Positions 1 to 10,438 of a stretch of DNA of 64,000 bases are shown piece by piece. The translations under genes were made by a program, and so were the position numbers. Numbering within the stretch: the first letter of the stretch is position 1; each line of letters begins with the position of its first letter. Source of the stretch: Strigops habroptila. Its lineage: Eukaryota; Chordata; Aves; Psittaciformes; Psittacidae. The stretch is taken from NCBI RefSeq assembly GCF_004027225.2, contig NC_044277.2:90780283-90844282 (forward strand), in the 5' to 3' direction. The notes under the pieces were generated by a model. The model did no database searches. It was given only the letters and a program-made list of their open reading frames with translations, and was not told the origin of the DNA.

Positions 1-1284
1 TGCCTCAGAAATGAGATGAGCACTTGTATTCAGGTGTTCTCCTGCCCTTTAGCCCCTACCGAATAGGATTACAGTATCAGAGCAGGATCCTGCCCACCAT
101 GCCCAAGAAGAGCTCCAGAGGACACGGGGACCTTGGGTGCAGAGCCGTAGATATCTGACTTCAGCATAAGCCACAACCTTAAACAGACCTCACTGGTGCC
201 ACACACAGCAAGTTAAAATCACGTGCCAAATGTTAAAAAAAGTATTGGTCCAAATTTCCTGCCCTCATGTGGTGTGCTGGGGCGGGCACTCAGCCCCATG
301 GGCGGTGATTTGCATGAGGCCACATCAAGTGTTTGAGCCTGCAGATACAGCACCATGCAGTGAGCACTGGACTGCTGACACATGCAAAGATAAGCAGGTA
401 TTTAGGTGCTTTATCATGTTGGGACCTCAAGGCCCAGCATTCACAAGGTCAAGGAGCAGTGGGTGCCTGTTGCTGGTCTGTTCTCCTGGCTATGGCAACT
501 CCCTGTAAGATGGTTAGGTAGGATTTGTAACCAGATGTGTTTTTAAAGTGGGGGGAAGGGGGACAGAGTGCACAAAAGGAGACCCAGTGCAGGAACTGCA
601 GAGGGGGAGGAGAGATGATCCTCTCTCTCCCTGAGGAAGTGCAGGAAGTGAACTCGACTGCAAAGTGGGAGAGCAGGTATGAGAAGGGAAGAAACTGGAC
701 TGGTAGCAGGGCTGCTGGGGGAAGGTAGGTTCCTGCTCCCTGCTCTTATGGCTGCAACTCTGTACATACTCATGGCCTTCCCCTGGAAATCAGCATGCTT
801 GCACTGTTTCACACTGGTAAGTACACACTTGTTCAAGCAGAGCTGAGGATGACATTCTTGTGGTCACTTAGAAAATTGTGTCAGATCTGAGCTTCCTCTG
901 CTTGGAAGGTATTTAGATGTGGATAACAGTCTCTAGGTACCATAGGGGGATGACAGGGAATGGAGTTTGCCATATGCCAAAGCTGGTTTGCCTTTTACAC
1001 CTCTCAGAGCAGCTGGATAAAGGTAAAGCTTGATTCCCACTAAGGTCTCATGGTAGGAAATGCTGATCTTGGAGAAAGCATTAACACCCGTGTGACAAGG
1101 ATAGGCATGAAGGCTGGTGGTCGGTGTACTGATATTGCAGAAACTGAACAGCACTTCTGTGATTTCAGCTTTATCCCTCTCCATGGCAGCAGGCAGCGCC
1201 TGCCGTGCACATGCACACCGGTGATCTCACACTCTCCCTTCTCTCTCCCTCTGTCTCTCTCTGTTGTCCCCTCTCTCCCTGCAG
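1..1284 (+). other. ATXN1: 3' part of the last ATXN1 intron
   Basis: This is non-coding sequence upstream of the recognised ATXN1 exon. It ends in a strong pyrimidine tract of CTCTCT repeats followed by CCCTGCAG, a textbook splice acceptor, with the AG at 1283-1284. The open frames here are short and resemble no protein I know. The upstream ATXN1 exon, with the polyglutamine region and the first half of the AXH domain, lies outside the window. Confidence 0.9.
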
Positions 1285-1815
1285 GTCAGCGTGGAAGTCT
1301 TGGTAGAATACCCTTTTTTTGTATTTGGACAAGGCTGGTCATCCTGCTGCCCCGAGAGAACCAGCCAGCTCTTTGATTTGCCATGCTCCAAACTTTCGGT
1401 GGGGGACGTCTGCATATCACTCACACTCAAGAACCTGAAGAATGGCTCTATTAAAAAGGGCCAGCCCATGGACTCAGCTAGTATCTTGCTGAAGCATTCA
1501 AAGAATGACAGTCTAGCTGGAAGTAGACACAGGTATGCGGAGCAGGAAAACGGGATTAATCAGGGAAGCGCACAGATGTTAGCTGAGAACGGTGAACTGA
1601 AGTTTCCGGACAAAATAGGATTGCCTGCAGCACCTTTGCTCACCAAAACAGAACCCAGCAAGCCCCCGGCAACGAGGAAGAGGAGGTGGTCAGCACCCGA
1701 AACACGAAAACTAGAGAAATCAGAAGAGGAGCCACCTTTGACTCTTCCCAAGCCTTCTTTTATTCCTCAGGAGGTTAAGATTTGCATTGAAGGTCGATCC
1801 AATGTAGGAAAGTAA
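1285..1815 (+). CDS. ATXN1: Ataxin-1, last coding exon (C-terminal 176 residues)
   Basis: The exon starts in phase 0 right after the CCCTGCAG acceptor and reads VSVEVLVEYPFFVFGQGWSS to a TAA stop at 1813-1815. The first ~50 residues are the C-terminal half of the AXH domain, a dimerisation, RNA- and protein-binding fold (compare human ataxin-1 around 'VEVLVEYPFFVFGQGWSSCC'). After a linker with HRYAEQENGINQG, the RKRRWSAPE motif at 1675-1701 combines the nuclear localisation signal, the UHM-ligand motif that binds U2AF65/RBM17, and the 14-3-3 site around the serine equal to human Ser776 (codon 1690-1692). The protein ends EVKICIEGRSNVGK, as in mammals. Ataxin-1 is a nuclear co-repressor that works with Capicua. 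The polyglutamine tract, if any, is in an upstream exon outside the window. Conservation with human is very high, so the identity is secure. Confidence 0.97.
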   Translation, partial: VSVEVLVEYPFFVFGQGWSSCCPERTSQLFDLPCSKLSVGDVCISLTLKNLKNGSIKKGQPMDSASILLKHSKNDSLAGSRHRYAEQENGINQGSAQMLAENGELKFPDKIGLPAAPLLTKTEPSKPPATRKRRWSAPETRKLEKSEEEPPLTLPKPSFIPQEVKICIEGRSNVGK

Positions 1816-1867
1816 AAGTTGTTTGGGGAAAGGAAATTAGGCTATCCCTTGTCATTTTTATCCAGAT

Positions 1868-1879
1868 TACTGTACTGTA
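1868..1879 (+). promoter_or_regulatory. Overlapping miR-101 seed matches
   Basis: TACTGTA at 1868-1874 overlaps GTACTGTA at 1872-1879. The second is a full 8-mer match to the miR-101 seed. They lie ~55 nt after the ATXN1 stop, a position where sites tend to be effective. miR-101 is one of three microRNA families reported to repress mammalian ATXN1. Confidence 0.6.
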
Positions 1880-2150
1880 GACTAAATAACCCAGTATTTA
1901 CATGTTATCATCTTATTTTAGGTTTATGTTATAACCTTGTTGTTATAGTTGCAGCTGGTATTATGCAGGAGACTGGTGCATATGTTTTTCCACAAGTGTT
2001 TGTCAGTGACTAGGTTTATCGAGAGCTACAGAAGGGGCAGTATCTGCTTCACACACCCTTAGTGGAAATGAATGTGTTGTCATGGCTCCTGTTTTCTAAC
2101 ACCTCGTGTAGGACAGGGTCCAGCTGTGATTTTGTTTTCCTTTTGTCCTT

Positions 2151-2200
2151 GTTTTTTTTTTTTTTGTTTGTTTTGTTTTGTTTTTGTTTTGTTGTTTTGG
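2151..2200 (+). repeat. T-rich tract (poly-T / TTTTG)
   Basis: A run of 14 T followed by irregular TTTTG units inside the ATXN1 3' UTR. It is followed ~15 bases later by a T7G7 step. Confidence 0.85.
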
Positions 2201-2265
2201 TTCCTGTTCTAGGTTTTTTTGGGGGGAGGTGAGGAGAAGGGAACTGTAGCAGAGGTGTATGTCAC

Positions 2266-2308
2266 ATGTGGGTGCATGTGTGTGCGTGCGTGCATGTGTG
2301 TGTGTGCA
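2266..2308 (+). repeat. Imperfect (TG)n microsatellite
   Basis: Alternating TG with CATG and CGTG interruptions. In the transcript this gives a UG-rich stretch of the kind bound by TDP-43 or CELF proteins (inference). Confidence 0.85.
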
Positions 2309-2465
2309 CGCCGGTCCCGAGGAGGGACTGCGGCTCTGAGGCGGGCTGGTCAAGAGGTTTCCTCACCCCAGGTGGATGCTGAGGACACAACCCATGGGTG
2401 GTATTGAAAAGGATCGGATAGTCTCTGATGTTTTCAACAACAAGCCAACTCTTACTCAACGCTCT

Positions 2466-2516
2466 ACTATATATATATATATATATTTGTGTGTGTGTAT
2501 ATGTATATATATATTT
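2466..2516 (+). repeat. Compound (TA)n-(GT)n-(TA)n microsatellite
   Basis: About ten TA units, a short GTGTGTGT centre, then TA units again. The arrangement is likely polymorphic. Confidence 0.9.
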
Positions 2517-3079
2517 TTCCCCCCATGGGGTCTGACTGCACTGATTTTTATTCCTAAAAGCAACTGCCACACCAACATTTCCTTTCTGCTTGCTAGTGCA
2601 GTTCCATAGCCCGGAGTCAGCCGGCGGGGAGGCTGTCCGGCCTCTCGCAGCGGTCACCCTGCCAGGTTTTCCTGCATGGCAGGGGAGTGCGTGGTGGGGG
2701 GATTGGTGCGTGTGTGTGGCTTGGGTGCGCGTGAGTGTGCGAGGAGGCCTGCGGCTCCGTGGATGCGCCTGGCTCAGGCTCACTCCTGTTTCTGTGCAGT
2801 GTTAGACAAATCGACCGGGTTACGCCATTGACATTTGCTTCCACAAGGTAGACGCATACTGCCCCTTTGAGATCACAGGCATCCATGGTTTGCAGTTAGG
2901 TTGCAAACCTTTAACTCTAGTACTGGTTTTAGTTCATGACTATGGACAACTGGTGCCACTTCTTTCAAATTGCGGTGTGACACAGGAATCCGCTGTTGAA
3001 GATGAACCTAGAATGTCTTTAAGCACTTAAAATGCTGTTCACACTTTATTGCTGAGCATCCTGGTCTAACACTCAGTAC

Positions 3080-3087
3080 GTACTGTA
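3080..3087 (+). promoter_or_regulatory. miR-101 8-mer seed match
   Basis: A second perfect GTACTGTA in the ATXN1 3' UTR, ~1.27 kb after the stop codon. Confidence 0.55.
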
Positions 3088-3439
3088 TCTCACTTTAATC
3101 TGCTCAGAAAGCAACAACAACAAACAAACAAACAAATCTCTTCAACACTGTAACTACATGCAACTATGTAAAGTTTTCTCACAGGCAAGATGCTGAAAGT
3201 TTTAATGTGGTTTCAAAGGGATGAATGTGAATTATTGAACTAGTATGTGACAGTCATTGTCCACAAAGGACTACTTAATAGGAGGCACTTTTTAAACTTT
3301 AATGCTTGAGAAAGAGTTAAAGGCATATGTGAGCTGACATAATAAAAAGAAAAAAATAAGAGAAAGGAAAAAGGAAAGAGGAAAAAAAAATCATTGTCCA
3401 GTGTTTTTTGAAAAAGATGGACTTTAAAGAATCTTGCAA

Positions 3440-3447
3440 TTTGCACA
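3440..3447 (+). promoter_or_regulatory. miR-19 8-mer seed match
   Basis: TTTGCACA is a full 8-mer match to the miR-19 seed, in AT-rich 3' UTR context. miR-19 is another family reported to repress ATXN1. Confidence 0.5.
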
Positions 3448-3756
3448 TCTTGAGTTTATCATTTGTGTGGTATTCCTGCAGTTTTTACCTAATAATGTTG
3501 TGGGTTGGGGGGGGTTCTGAAAGAGCATAAACAAATGTAGCAATTACTCACTAACCTGCCTACGCTCTAGGCCATTTCATAGGGTTACGTTCCTTTCAGA
3601 GTTCATTTTTGGTCTTTCTACCGTATCTGCCACACAGAACCAGGTCCTACCGGGACACCTCTGAGAATTTTTCTTCAGACTTGCTGAGAGAGTTTTCCAC
3701 AAGAAACATTTCTATACTTAAGCAAGGTGTTTGTTTGTTTTGAAAACAAACCTATT

Positions 3757-3790
3757 GTTATTTTATTATTATTATTATTATTTGTTATTT
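3757..3790 (+). repeat. (TTA)n microsatellite
   Basis: Around seven TTA/ATT units with flanking TTTTA units in the 3' UTR. Confidence 0.8.
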
Positions 3791-5066
3791 TAATTGCATC
3801 GTTTTCCATTGGAAAGGCGACATTTCAAGAGTTTGGTACAAACCAAGTAGGATGCGGGGGGGGGGATTCATGCCGTTCAGTCTTTTCTTTCCCCAGGTAG
3901 GGCCGGATCCTTTGAGGTGCTGTGCACCCAGCCTCCTGCACGAGCCTTGGGGAGGTGCAAGTATGAAGTACTCCGGGGCTGAGCGCTAACGCCTGTCGCT
4001 GCCACTAGAAAGATCCCGTTGCCTTTCAGTGGGATTGCGCTCGGGGCCCTACGTGAGCAAGCGTCCGTGTTGTCGGGTTTGGTTGGCGAGTTCACATCCT
4101 TCAGGTAGTTTTGAAGAAGCTGTACTGATAGGGAGAAAAGGAAAGAAAAGTCCATCGTTAGAAACGCAGTAACCTAAAGTGAACAAATGTGTTTAAAATC
4201 TTGTTTTCCCTCTCCCCTGAAATAACAGTGCTTTTATTTAAGAGAAAAAAATGTTAACCCCAAACCCCAGCTTTGACTCTGTGACTTGTTACTTGAAATT
4301 TAGCTCACACCAGACCTAATTGTTTTTATACCATATTCTGGGGTGCACCAAAAAGTTGAAATACGTTTAAAATAGCTTGAAACTTTTCTTGAATTTCCTT
4401 GAATTTTATTAACCTCTCAGCAGGCTACCAAATAGCTGAGTGGGTTTCTTCTCACAGTCACACTGCTTAGTTAGTGCTTATTTGTTAATATTTCTGCTCA
4501 GAGAAGTTGCTTAATCTTCCATATACTCTGCTCAGGGCACTTGCAATTTATTGTTTTGTTTTGTTTCCTGTTTTGTTTTTAAGCTTTGATGGTAAAGGAA
4601 TAGAAAGAATTACAGGTTTTAGTTCACAGTTGTACCACTATTTCCGTACGTCACATGTACTCGGGAAAAAAGAAATAATCTCAAGTAAAACCATATGCAT
4701 ACACAGTTGTGGTTAATAAGGAAGCAGGGGCTATTAAACTGACTGGATCTATTCAACTAACACTAAAAAAAAATATAAAAAATAATAATAATAAAAAAAC
4801 AAGTTTGGAGCAATAGGAATGTATTAGTTCTGTGCTTGTATTTCAGACTGAGGAATTCTGAAATAACTGGTTCTTTCCAAACAATTGTCCCTTTCCATGC
4901 TTTGGCTTTTGTAGGATGTGCAATACTTTATGTGCCAACTTAGACTCACCCGTGCGGTGTTAGCTAGATCTCATACCCACTTCTGATCTCCCCTCATTTT
5001 GTTCTTTTTTGAATAGGTTTTCTTTCTACCTTTTTTTAATTCCCTATTAATAACTCCCTTCCTGTT

Positions 5067-5085
5067 CCCCCCCCCCCCCCCCCCC
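5067..5085 (+). repeat. Poly-C tract (19 C)
   Basis: Nineteen consecutive C between TGTT and AAGAAAAC in the ATXN1 3' UTR sense strand. Such runs bind poly(C)-binding proteins in RNA. The exact length may be uncertain because homopolymers are error-prone in sequencing. Confidence 0.85.
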
Positions 5086-5657
5086 AAGAAAACATATTAA
5101 GGGTCAAGCATCCCCTGCCCCGGGAAACACAAATCTTTTTTGTATTTGACGATAAAAAAGATCCAGGAAGAAAAACAAAGGAAAAAAAAATAGATGTATT
5201 AATGTCTGCGTGTCGTCCAGGCCGAGTGCGGCTGAGCGCTGTGTGGCACGCAGACAAGTCCTGGCTCCCATCAGGGAGAGAAGAGCCCCCCTGGAGACCA
5301 AGTCCTTTGCAAGGGGGGGGGCTTTGCCCCTCCCCACAGCCCCGAGCATCCCTTGCAGCGAGTCCCTACGCCAGGGAAGTGCCATCAACCCTGGGCACAT
5401 GCAGAAATTCCACTCGCCGTTGTAGAGTTGCCGAGGCACAGCCCAAGGAGGAGGTTGAGCCGCTGCTTCTGCAGCGTCTGCTTTGCAATAGTAACTGACA
5501 GTAGTTTTCTTTATCTTTCTGTCCTTTTTTCCTTCCTTTCTTTTTGTAGCAGGCCTGTTTAGTTTACAATGAAACGCATACAATCACCAAGAAATTAGTC
5601 AGGGCAAAGAAAAATAAAACAAGAACCTCTTTATAGGGATTTCTAAAAAAGAAAATA

Positions 5658-5706
5658 ATCTATCTGTCTATCTAGCTAATCTATCTATATATCTATATAT
5701 ATATAA
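5658..5706 (+). repeat. (CTAT)n / (TA)n microsatellite
   Basis: CTAT, CTGT and CTAG units running into TATATA, a degenerate tetranucleotide repeat. Confidence 0.8.
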
Positions 5707-6992
5707 AATGACTGTTCCTTATAGTGTTTAACTTAGGCATTGTTTCAGTTTGTCTGGGCCACATCACGGGGGATTTGAGTTTGATGTCACTTACCTCGAG
5801 GCCTCTGGTCGAGACCCAAACCGGAGCTGCTGTTGACCTATTTTCCCATTTCATACGTTGCCCTTGGGCTCGCTTTTCCTCGAAGACGCAGGCCTCGGGA
5901 GGAGGGGGGGATACACCTTCCTTTTTCTATTCCTTTAATTCCTTCGTCCCACTGTCGCTTTGTTCGACCTGTCGTTCCTGTCATTTTCTCGGCATGGGGA
6001 AGTGACATCACTACTCTTGTTTCCCTTAAATCAAGGAACATTTAGAAACCTTTCACACCTTTTACTCAGGGATGGGGCTGGCATATGTGTGGTACACTGA
6101 TGTGACCAGAAGCAGCACTTTTACTGCTCCGGAGTAGGGATGTACAATGTTACAGACAAGTTTGGATTTCCTGCATCTCATGGTTTAAACTTTGTAGATC
6201 TCACTTAGATTGCAATACAAAAGCAGCAGGCTCAGCGTGAACTGTAGCTGTTGGTTATCATGAAAATTCACTCTCTGCAGAGATTTATTTTATTTTAAAG
6301 TGTGTTGCCAATAGTAAAAAGGAAAAGGTGAAATTCTGTTAATTATTGCAACTGCTAAAAAAAAAAAAAAAAAAGCCTGTATCAAGGAGAGCAAATCCTC
6401 GATATTTTTAAACACTAACAGTGTTATTTGAAAGAGGGGGCCTCTTGGTGCAGTGCTCTGCGCATCCTGGGACCCAGTTCTGCAAGCACTTATACATGTG
6501 CATACAGGAGGTCCAGGCTGGCCGGTGAGGGCTGCTCAGGAGCGCACTGTGAAGCACATGTATAAATCTTTGTGAACCTGAAGCTTGGTTCAGCCAGGGC
6601 CAGACCCTGACCATAATCAGGCAGATGGAAGAGACTTGGGGTTCATCCAGGCTCGCCAAGGCGGAAGCCCCAGGCTGGCAGGGGGGATTTGGCCTGTTGA
6701 AACACTTTGCTGTCCCAGGAACTCGGCAAAGGGCGAAATGGGATGTGCTCTTGTACAAATAATTTCCATTTCTTCCTTCCCCATCACCACAGGTAACAGC
6801 AGGGTCCGCTGTGGGCTCTGGCCAGTGCTGATGTGACAGGCAAGGGGAATGAAGGCACCACCAGAGTGCAGGCAGTAATTTCCCTTCCTCTGGTTTATCC
6901 AACCCTCCTACCCCCCAATCCATAGCAAAATGAGAACTTGTTGATGCGGATCCGCATTCGTGCACACACACCTCCCCAGACAGAAGTGTCTG

Positions 6993-7000
6993 TTTGCACA
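6993..7000 (+). promoter_or_regulatory. miR-19 8-mer seed match
   Basis: A second perfect TTTGCACA in the ATXN1 3' UTR. A 7-mer version (TTTGCAC) is at 9490-9496. Confidence 0.5.
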
Positions 7001-7466
7001 CGAATCAATACGTGTGATTTGTTTTGGCACGTATGCCTACGTGTCCACTTGATTCCCTGTCCTGAGGACAGCCTTGCTTTGTGTCCATAGGGGAACTCCA
7101 AACGCGTTGCACACCTCTACTCCAGAGTTCAATTTCTTTTACATAGACGACCTCGCTTCAGATGTGTTACCTTTACTGATAGGATCTTTTCTTGTAGCAC
7201 TATACCTTGTGGGAATATTTTTTGATGTAAACCTAATTTGAGAAGCTTATTAAAAATAGAAACTTTTTTTGAAGCACTCACATTGAGGAGTACAGGTAAT
7301 GTTTTAAAAAAATTGCACAAAAGAAAAATGAATGTTGGAATGATTCATTCAGTGTTTGACAAAGAGATGGCTCTGTTTGAACAGTGAGTTTCATACCTTG
7401 TTTGTAAAAAAAAAAAAAAAGTTTTTAAATACAAAAGCAGAGAAAGGTTGAAAGTTACATGTTTTT

Positions 7467-7474
7467 TGTATATA
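7467..7474 (+). promoter_or_regulatory. Pumilio-binding element
   Basis: TGTATATA matches the Pumilio consensus TGTANATA and lies in an AT-rich part of the ATXN1 3' UTR. PUM1 is known to repress mammalian ATXN1 mRNA through such elements. A single 8-mer is weak evidence alone. Confidence 0.45.
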
Positions 7475-9290
7475 GAAAATGTCATGTCTAGATGATCTGA
7501 TTTGTATTGGCTTTGGCCAGGAAAAATTATTACTTAAAAGGCTCTTAAAGAACAACTGTGCTTAATTTTCTGTTCGTATTACATGGGTCCCATTTCTGGG
7601 GAATGGAGTCATGCTTCATACTGTTTATTCCTGTGCTGAAAATATACCTTGGAGCAGCAATTCTCAAGCGCAGCTACCAGGCACTTCAAAGGGTGGCTAC
7701 TGTGCACAACCAGAGTCTCACTTTCCAGCTCTGTTTTGGCTTTAAGTCTCTCCTGCTTGTGCAGAGGGAGCCCCCGGCAGCCCACAGGGCACGGCCGGGT
7801 TTGAGGGAGGCCTTGGCCATGCCCTTCGCAGGCAGGGCCGGGCTGGCACCAGGAGCCGGGCCATGGCTGGCCGTGCCGCAGCGGCCTCGGTTGGAGAGCC
7901 ACTGCCAGCTGAGCGCGACCTGCTTAGTTCCTGCCTGAAAGCTTTCGGTCCCGTGTTTTTTTTCTTCTCTCTGGGATGCTGTTCCATGTTTTCTCAGCAC
8001 TTCCTGTTCCAGATGAAACCCAAAGAGTATAACCCTGAGCAAAAAGTGCTTGTAACAAGGGATCCTAGCCCAGCGCTGGCAGCAGAGCGATACCTGAGGT
8101 GGCCTGGCCTTGCAGCCCCTGCCACTGCCCCTCTCCCCACCTCTGTGTTAGAGCCGCTCACGCAGAGCACGTTTCCAGTGATGATGGTCTTGAGTGATGG
8201 CGAGACTGGTGTTTTTCAGAAGCCAAAAGGAGAGGATCCTGGAGCAGTTTCTGAGGAGAGAGAGGGTCCTTTTCCTGTCCAAAGATTGAGCTGGGCAGCT
8301 GGGAGCCGGCGGCAGGGCGGCTGGGCTTTGAGGCTGCTCCCGTCCCCCTCCCCAGAGGTAACCCAAGCTTTGGCTCCCGTAGGCAGGCAGGGCAGAGGTA
8401 CTCGCCCTGTCCAGGTGGTCCCCGGGCGCTCAGAAAGCCAGCCCCAGTTGTGTTACAATGAAGTGCATTCAGCCAACAGGTAGTATTTATACAATAACAG
8501 TCTCTAAGCTTTCTGTAGTTTTTTTTCTTGTCGTTAGCTGAAAGGACTCAAGTCTTCCACTGAGGATTTTATGATGGAGGCTTCATCCAAGGTTGTTTCC
8601 TTTTTGTTCATTTCTGTTTTGAGCAGTCAAAGCTCCTGTGCCCTTTCCCTCGACCACGCAGTAGGTATGCATTGGAAGTGTTGTTTGCAGCCAGCGTTAG
8701 GCACTTGTTGAAGCTGTCGTTGCTGTACTATGGGATTGCTGCAACCTCAGGGCTGGGATCCGTGGCCGGCACAGAGCTGGTGTGGGATCGCCGGTTCCCC
8801 GGGCAGCCCCGCTCTGCCCCTTCGCACCAGCTGGTGCAGGGATCCCTCCCTGGCGTTTGCTTTAAAACTCGAGGACTCACATGCTCTCACGCTGACCACG
8901 CTCTGCAGAAATCCTGTCCCAGGCAGGCGGGTGGGACCTGTGTCACTGAGGGTGGCTGGGTCTGTGTCCTCGCCCTGGCCATCGCACTGGCCTCTTGGCG
9001 AAGTTACCGATCTGTTAAGGCGTAGATACAACTCTTCACGGCAGTCAGCTGATGTTGAAACTCACTAATGTTGGATTTCTCTTTTTTTTTTTGTTTTGTT
9101 TTTGGAATAATATATTAACTTGTTGAACGCTGCTCTTTTGGCAGTGTTACGGGGAGGGGGGGGGGGGTCCCAACCTTTTTCAGTTCGGGTGAGCTACTGA
9201 AAACCATTTTGTACTAGCTATGTCACCGCTCCTGGCGCTTGGCCGTGCCGGGTCAGGTTTAGCCGTTCTACAGCAGCAGGTTTTAAGGTC

Positions 9291-9331
9291 TTTTTTTTTT
9301 TTTTCTTTTTTTCTTTTTTTTTCCTTTTTTT
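9291..9331 (+). repeat. T-rich tract near the end of the ATXN1 3' UTR
   Basis: About forty bases of T with three short C interruptions. Confidence 0.85.
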
Positions 9332-9619
9332 AATTAAATTGTCTGGTATTACAAACGAGGGTTGTTGCAAATCCCACTTCCAGTGTAGTTCCTAGGGTAG
9401 GCCCAGAAAAAGGGATATCGCAGCTTTGTGTTGGGGAGAAGTTGAGCTGACATGGCCAGTACAAAGGAGAAATAGGGAGGGAATAACGTTTTGCACCTTA
9501 TTGAAAAGAGGAGAAGATTTTAAGTGCATACAGACATAGTTAAGAGCTTTTATTGTGACAGGAGAACTTTTTTCCATATGCGTGCATACTCTCTGTAATT
9601 CCAGTGTAAAATATTGTAC

Positions 9620-9627
9620 TTGCACTA
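9620..9627 (+). promoter_or_regulatory. miR-130/301 8-mer seed match
   Basis: TTGCACTA is a full 8-mer match to the miR-130/301 seed, ~270 nt before the distal poly(A) signal. Sites near the 3' end of a long UTR tend to be effective. miR-130 is the third family reported to act on ATXN1. Confidence 0.55.
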
Positions 9628-9887
9628 GCTTTTTTAAAACAAATATTAAAAAAAATGGAAGAATTCATATTCTATTTTCTAATGGTGGTGTGTCTATTTG
9701 TAGGATACACTCGCGTCTGTTTATTGAATTTTATGGTCCCTTTCTTTGATGGTGCTTGCAGGTTTTCTAGGTAGAAATTATTTCATTATTATAATAAAAC
9801 AATGTTTGATTCAAAATTTGAACAAAATTGTTTTAAAGAAATTGTCTGTATACCAGTACAAGTTTATTGTTTCAGTATACTCGTACT

Positions 9888-9893
9888 AATAAA
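9888..9893 (+). terminator. ATXN1: Distal ATXN1 poly(A) signal
   Basis: AATAAA is followed within ~25 nt by a GT/T-rich stretch (TGTTTTGTCTTTATTGG), as expected for a cleavage site near 9905-9915. A back-up AATAAA lies at 9793-9798. The downstream DNA changes to a CR1 fragment and GC-richer sequence, which supports this as the gene end. Confidence 0.75.
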
Positions 9894-10005
9894 ATAACAG
9901 TGCCAATTGCAAACGCATGTTTTGTCTTTATTGGTTACGACTGAATGGGAGAGCTTTCCTAGGGACATTATTTCCCCAGTTTAATGCCCACCTCCCAGCA
10001 ACCCA

Positions 10006-10088
10006 TTTCATAGAACCACAGAATGGTTTGGGTTGGAAGGGACCTTAAAGGTCACCTAGTTCCAACCCCCTGCCATGGAAGAGGGTTG
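10006..10088 (-). mobile_element. CR1 LINE 3'-end fragment
   Basis: CATAGAACCACAGAATGG, GGTTGGAAGGGACCTTAAAG and TTCCAACCCCCTGCCATGG are the reverse of the conserved CR1 3' tail, so the element lies on the minus strand. Only the last ~80 bases remain. It lies ~100 bp beyond the ATXN1 poly(A) site. Confidence 0.9.
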
Positions 10089-10128
10089 ACAGCACACATA
10101 CTCGCAGATGCATTTGAGAACGTTTGCT

Positions 10129-10438
10129 TTTATTTGTGACAACGCAGAAACACGCACGTACCCATCAAGGGGTATAAAACCCTTTCCAGACCCTCAGAGT
10201 GAAGCTCTTTATTGTGCAACAAAAACTTTCCACTTGTAACTTTTGAACACTTTCTGTGACGTTGCCACGCGCGGTTGCTCCCAGTGACGGTTGGCAGCGC
10301 CCGCCATCGCCACCTCAGCAGGGCCGAGTGGGGCAGAAAAACATCGCATGCTCGGTAGCTCTTTTTGGCCGATTACATGCAAGCGCTTCACAGTTATCAC
10401 AGCAACACCAAGGAGTTTGGGACTCTGAATTGTTTATT
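10129..10438 (-). terminator. Cluster of minus-strand AATAAA hexamers
   Basis: Reverse-strand AATAAA occurs at 10433-10438, 10208-10213 and 10129-10134, each in plausible 3'-end context (for example CACAATAAAGAGC). They would end a minus-strand transcript facing ATXN1. The only gene known upstream on that strand is GMPR, so they may be distal GMPR poly(A) signals. Chance occurrence is possible. Confidence 0.35.

Larger units (their letters stand above)
1816..9915 (+). other. ATXN1: ATXN1 3' untranslated region (~8.1 kb)
   Basis: No coding exon follows the ATXN1 stop, and the first well-placed poly(A) signal with a T/GT-rich downstream element is at 9888-9893. The length resembles the ~7 kb human ATXN1 3' UTR. 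The sequence is mostly AT-rich, with many homopolymer and dinucleotide runs and a GC-rich stretch at about 7750-9020. Earlier AATAAA hexamers occur at 3341, 4790, 5613 and 9793, so shorter 3' UTR forms are possible. The 3' boundary is inferred from the signal, not from transcript data. Confidence 0.85.

Noticed and set aside
7863..8483. 206-codon open frame on the + strand as a protein gene
   Set aside because: It lies inside the ATXN1 3' UTR, is GC-driven, has no recognisable domain and no splice or start context of its own.
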